Assembly: GCA_013399015.1 (NCBI GenBank) | Contig: VWZX01009108.1 | Coordinates: 1,604,822-1,668,821, forward strand | Direction of reading: 5' to 3' | Length of the DNA: 64,000 bases | From: Galbula dea | Lineage: Eukaryota > Chordata > Aves > Piciformes > Galbulidae | In this document: piece after piece, positions 61,588 to 64,000 of the stretch | Position numbering within the stretch: the first letter of the stretch is position 1 | Layout of the letters: each line of letters opens with the position of its first letter | The notes under the pieces: model-generated | What the model saw: only the letters and a program-made list of their open reading frames with translations | Database searches by the model: none | Told to the model about the DNA's origin: nothing | Program-made: the position numbers and the translations under genes

Positions 61588-63022
61588 CTGAAAAACTAAA
61601 GAAGTAACAATCACCTTCTGTGTATTTCAATCTGCTGGACAGGGATCTCTGCTTGCACTGGAAGAAATACACCCACCAAAAATTAAAACTGATACCCACT
61701 CAGGCTGCAGTTGACTAATTGTGCCCTTTCAGCATGTAACATTTGGCTTACTTTTTTCACAGAACACTTGTATATACAAATACCATTAATTCTGAAAGCT
61801 TTGAGCTATATTTCTTACCAATTAACAACAACAAGAAAATGTAAAGAGGACTCCCACAGCAGTTAAAACCAGCAACTGGTTAACTGAAAGCATCATAAAT
61901 AAATACAAAATACTTGGGTGATGGTCTTGCAGCAGTTTACAAGAACAGCTGTAGGGAGACTAAAATATTTCTTCCAGTTTCCATACTTTCACAAAGAAAA
62001 CATTTGAAACACACTGATTAATCAGTTCTTCTGCAGTGCTTATTTCAGCATGTTCTACACCCTGCTGAGTTCATCCTATGTTCTAACATTGAAGACAAAC
62101 CTCACAGTCATTTCACGGATGGGGAACAAAAAGAGACATTAAGAAATATCAGCCTCATCCGCTGTGAGGATACTAAGAATAAACCCCTGCTGCCTTAAAG
62201 AAGCAGAACACCTTCAAAGCACAACCACTCTTCTTTCCAGGCTTACAAGCACACGCTACTCCTGGCTTGTACAGATTTAGGTCTTCATGATTTGTAATTA
62301 CATAGAGGTAACTCTCTAACAGGTATTTTTAGAAATAGTAACAAAAATATTTCCACCAGAAGAAAACTAAGGGCTATCTCTCAGATTTTTCCCTGTTTTA
62401 CTGGAGCCTGTCTGTCTTTAGCGGAAACTCCATGTACTCACTCAACCTATCTCCTTCAGGTAGGGCTGAAAATGCAGGAACTGGAATGAAGTTATCACAC
62501 ATACTCATTTGGCAGAGCTTCACGGGATAAATGAAAGAAAACAAAAACCACCACTTTCTTTTTTCTTCTAGTGGTCAGAAGTTTGCAAATCTTGAAGGTT
62601 ATCAGACACCTAACCTGAGAGATAAAGCTAAAGCTGCAAGTATCTCTGCAGCAGCTGGATGGCAATGGTGGGGGCTCCATCAGTCACCCCCATCTCCCCA
62701 GGATGAAATCATGGGTGGCCTATCTCGGCAGCACAGCAGATGGGTGGGACTTAGCTGTGACACAGGCTCGTTTCATAACCTCATTAGAAATCTGCTCTCA
62801 ATAATAATAAAAAAAACCCACTAAGTGAGCTATAACTAGGCTGAGGAACAGCCTGAGCTGACAACTAAGCTGTCATCTATTGTTTCCATAGTACACAACG
62901 GTCCTTATATGGCCAAGTCCTTACAGAAAAGGATAGGATAAACCCCCCTCCCCGAAGCTGCAAGGTATTTTGACTCGTTTAATTGCTCCTTTTCGATGCA
63001 AACACTCGGGCCGGCACAGCCT
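61588..63022 (-). other. MPHOSPH9 5' UTR intron and flank
   Basis: AT-rich unique sequence between the ATG exon and the CpG island. It has an (AAT)n and A-run at about 62800-62817. No coding exon seen. GC rises from about 62.95 kb. Confidence 0.6.
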
Positions 63023-63059
63023 NNNNNNNNNNNNNNNNNNNNNNNNNNNNNNNNNNNNN
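63023..63059. other. assembly gap (37 N)
   Basis: A run of N at the left edge of the MPHOSPH9/MTRFR promoter island. It probably hides GC-rich sequence that was hard to read. Confidence 0.98.
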
Positions 63060-63198
63060 GTCCCCTCCCTTCAGTGTCCCCCTCCCCCAGCTTTGCACAC
63101 CCCGAGGCTCCGCCCCACCCATACTCAGCTCCGCCCCCAAGCTCCCATTGGGCAGCTGCCCCTCGCGCTCCGGGATGTTGACAGCGCCGCCGCCCCGG

Positions 63199-63253
63199 AT
63201 TGGTTGGTGGACCCGCCACTCTTCGGGAAAAGAGGCGGGACGGTGCTGTGGAG
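63199..63253. repeat. 55-bp direct repeat, copy 1, in promoter
   Basis: Begins ATTGGTTGGTGGACCCGCC and is identical to 63341-63395. Probably the end of one contig repeated at the start of the next. Confidence 0.85.
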
Positions 63254-63254
63254 N

Positions 63255-63339
63255 ATCTCCCCTACTTCCCAAGGACTTCCCGAGGCACCCTGAAAGGTGC
63301 CAACGAGCCTCCAATGCTCTAAAGATGCTGCCCCCTCAG
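63255..63339. other. 85-bp insert bounded by single Ns
   Basis: The piece lies between Ns at 63254 and 63340. The 55 bp before it (63199-63253) is repeated exactly after it (from 63341). This looks like a small contig wedged into a broken promoter sequence. Confidence 0.8.
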
Positions 63340-63340
63340 N

Positions 63341-63395
63341 ATTGGTTGGTGGACCCGCCACTCTTCGGGAAAAGAGGCGGGACGGTGCTGTGGAG
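63341..63395. repeat. 55-bp direct repeat, copy 2, in promoter
   Basis: Identical to 63199-63253 and continuing uniquely into GCGGCCTCGCGG. Contains an ATTGG box and a GC-rich AGAGGCGGGAC element, so promoter motif counts should use only one copy. Confidence 0.85.
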
Positions 63396-63485
63396 GCGGC
63401 CTCGCGGCACTGGGACGCGGCCAAACGCAGCGGCACTGCCGGCTCCGGTCTCGTTAACAGCCCCCAGGGCTCGCGCGGTTCCTAC

Positions 63486-63700
63486 CCGCATTTCCGGGAG
63501 CCCACGTAGGAGGCGTCCGCAGCGACCCGAGAGCTGCCTCCTCTAGCGAACGTTAGGCGATAAACAGGCGCGGCCCACCGCCTCCTTCCTGGCGATTGGC
63601 GGCCGAGTTTCGAACGTGGTGGGACAGAGGGCACTCAAGACAGAGCCCCGCTCGATGATTGGCCGTCTTGACCGCGCGCCAGGCCGCGCCTTCCGCTGTG
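63486..63700 (-). other. MPHOSPH9: candidate non-coding first exon of MPHOSPH9
   Basis: A 5' UTR exon must exist because the ATG-bearing exon starts at an acceptor (61587). Within the CpG island the most plausible minus-strand donor I can find is ATGCGG|gtagga at 63486. The 5' end given is only nominal. The N gap or another weak donor could hide the true site. Confidence 0.25.
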
Positions 63701-63851
63701 ATTCGCTACGTGGAAAAGTACGCGAGCCGCCGCGAGGGGATTGGCTAATGTGGCTACGCGCCGCCACAGTTTCCCAAAGCCTGATTGGTAGAGGATGGAC
63801 GGCGCGCATAAGCCCGCCCCTCGCCCGGCGATTGGCTGTTCAAGTGCCAAT
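63595..63851. promoter_or_regulatory. NF-Y (CCAAT box) array
   Basis: ATTGG occurs at 63595, 63658, 63740, 63784 and 63831, with CCAAT on the opposite orientation at 63847. Most are followed by C (ATTGGC), the preferred NF-Y context. Further ATTGG copies at 63147, 63199 and 63341 lie to the left, the last two in a duplicated block. Clusters of this kind are typical of TATA-less bidirectional and cell-cycle promoters. Confidence 0.7.
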
Positions 63852-63966
63852 TAGCCTGGCGGTAACGCTGTCTTCTGTGGGCTGCGCATTCTCAGAGGCG
63901 TCGCTCGGAGCGCAGAGGTGCGCAACTTGCGTAGGATGGCGGATGCGTGCGTAGCGGTTCGCGCTT

Positions 63967-63982
63967 GCGCAGCAGGGGGCGG
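63967..63982 (+). promoter_or_regulatory. CTCF-like motif
   Basis: GCGCAGCAGGGGGCGG closely fits the CTCF core (CCAGCAGGGGGCGC type). It overlaps an NRF1-like element, GCGCTTGCGCA at 63961-63971, and follows a YY1-like AGGATGGCGGA at 63933-63943. These are motif matches by eye only. Confidence 0.4.
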
Positions 63983-64000
63983 GGGTGCTGGCCTTGAGTC

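Larger units (their letters stand above)
63060..64000. promoter_or_regulatory. CpG island, bidirectional promoter of MPHOSPH9 (left) and inferred MTRFR (right)
   Basis: The sequence changes sharply from AT-rich intron to GC- and CpG-rich DNA after the N gap. No TATA box is seen. It contains GC boxes, at least eight ATTGG/CCAAT elements, and near the right edge an NRF1-like, a YY1-like and a CTCF-like motif. MPHOSPH9 exons run leftward from here. In vertebrates MTRFR (C12orf65) starts head to head with MPHOSPH9, so the rightward transcript is inferred from synteny; none of its coding sequence is visible. A candidate non-coding first exon of MPHOSPH9 would end at the donor GCGG|gtagga (63486). 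Confidence 0.8.

Noticed and set aside
62983..63546. 187-codon frame across the N gap
   Set aside because: It contains the N run and two single Ns and is GC-rich promoter sequence; no sign of MTRFR coding sequence.

Overview
This is nuclear DNA from a vertebrate, most likely a bird. The window carries 3'-anchored fragments of CR1 LINEs, the typical avian retrotransposon. It holds one clearly recognisable gene, a split orthologue of MPHOSPH9 (M-phase phosphoprotein 9). The coding part of this gene fits in about 24 kb, compact compared with mammals as is usual for avian microchromosomes, and its protein is clearly diverged from the mammalian sequence. No bacterial, phage or CRISPR features are present, and nearly all long open frames in the window are chance.

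Layout, left to right. Positions 1 to about 32.5 kb have no recognisable coding exon. By conserved vertebrate gene order (PITPNM2 - MPHOSPH9 - MTRFR - CDK2AP1), this should be the long 5' UTR intron of PITPNM2 on the minus strand. It contains two candidate non-coding exons (18002-18101 and 31272-31375), small CR1 scraps, a palindromic MITE-like element with a TGACGTCA core, and a G-quadruplex-capable hexanucleotide repeat. Positions about 32.55-33.95 kb are a CpG island, the inferred PITPNM2 promoter and first exon. Positions about 34-36.7 kb are a short intergenic gap with a 5'-truncated CR1. Positions 36.75-61.56 kb are MPHOSPH9 on the minus strand. I could follow 23 coding exons with consensus splice sites and unbroken phase from ATG (61561) to TGA (37728). 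They give about 1188 residues, close to the human length, plus a roughly 1 kb 3' UTR with an AATAAA signal. Positions 63.06-64.0 kb are a second CpG island, the shared head-to-head promoter of MPHOSPH9 (leftward) and, by synteny, MTRFR/C12orf65 (rightward). It carries an array of NF-Y (CCAAT) boxes.

MPHOSPH9 is a centriolar protein of the distal cap. In human cells it recruits the CP110-CEP97 complex, and its removal after TTBK2 phosphorylation permits ciliogenesis. PITPNM2 is a membrane-associated phosphatidylinositol transfer protein, and MTRFR is a mitochondrial ribosome-rescue release factor. Neither coding sequence lies in the window, and both names rest on synteny.

The assembly has visible scars: a 37-N gap at 63023-63059 and four single Ns. 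Three of these four Ns (57350, 63254, 63340) are flanked by near-identical sequence that is probably false duplication rather than biology. I found no convincing novel biological system. The most useful second looks are the promoter architecture, the candidate upstream exons, the palindrome and the assembly duplications.
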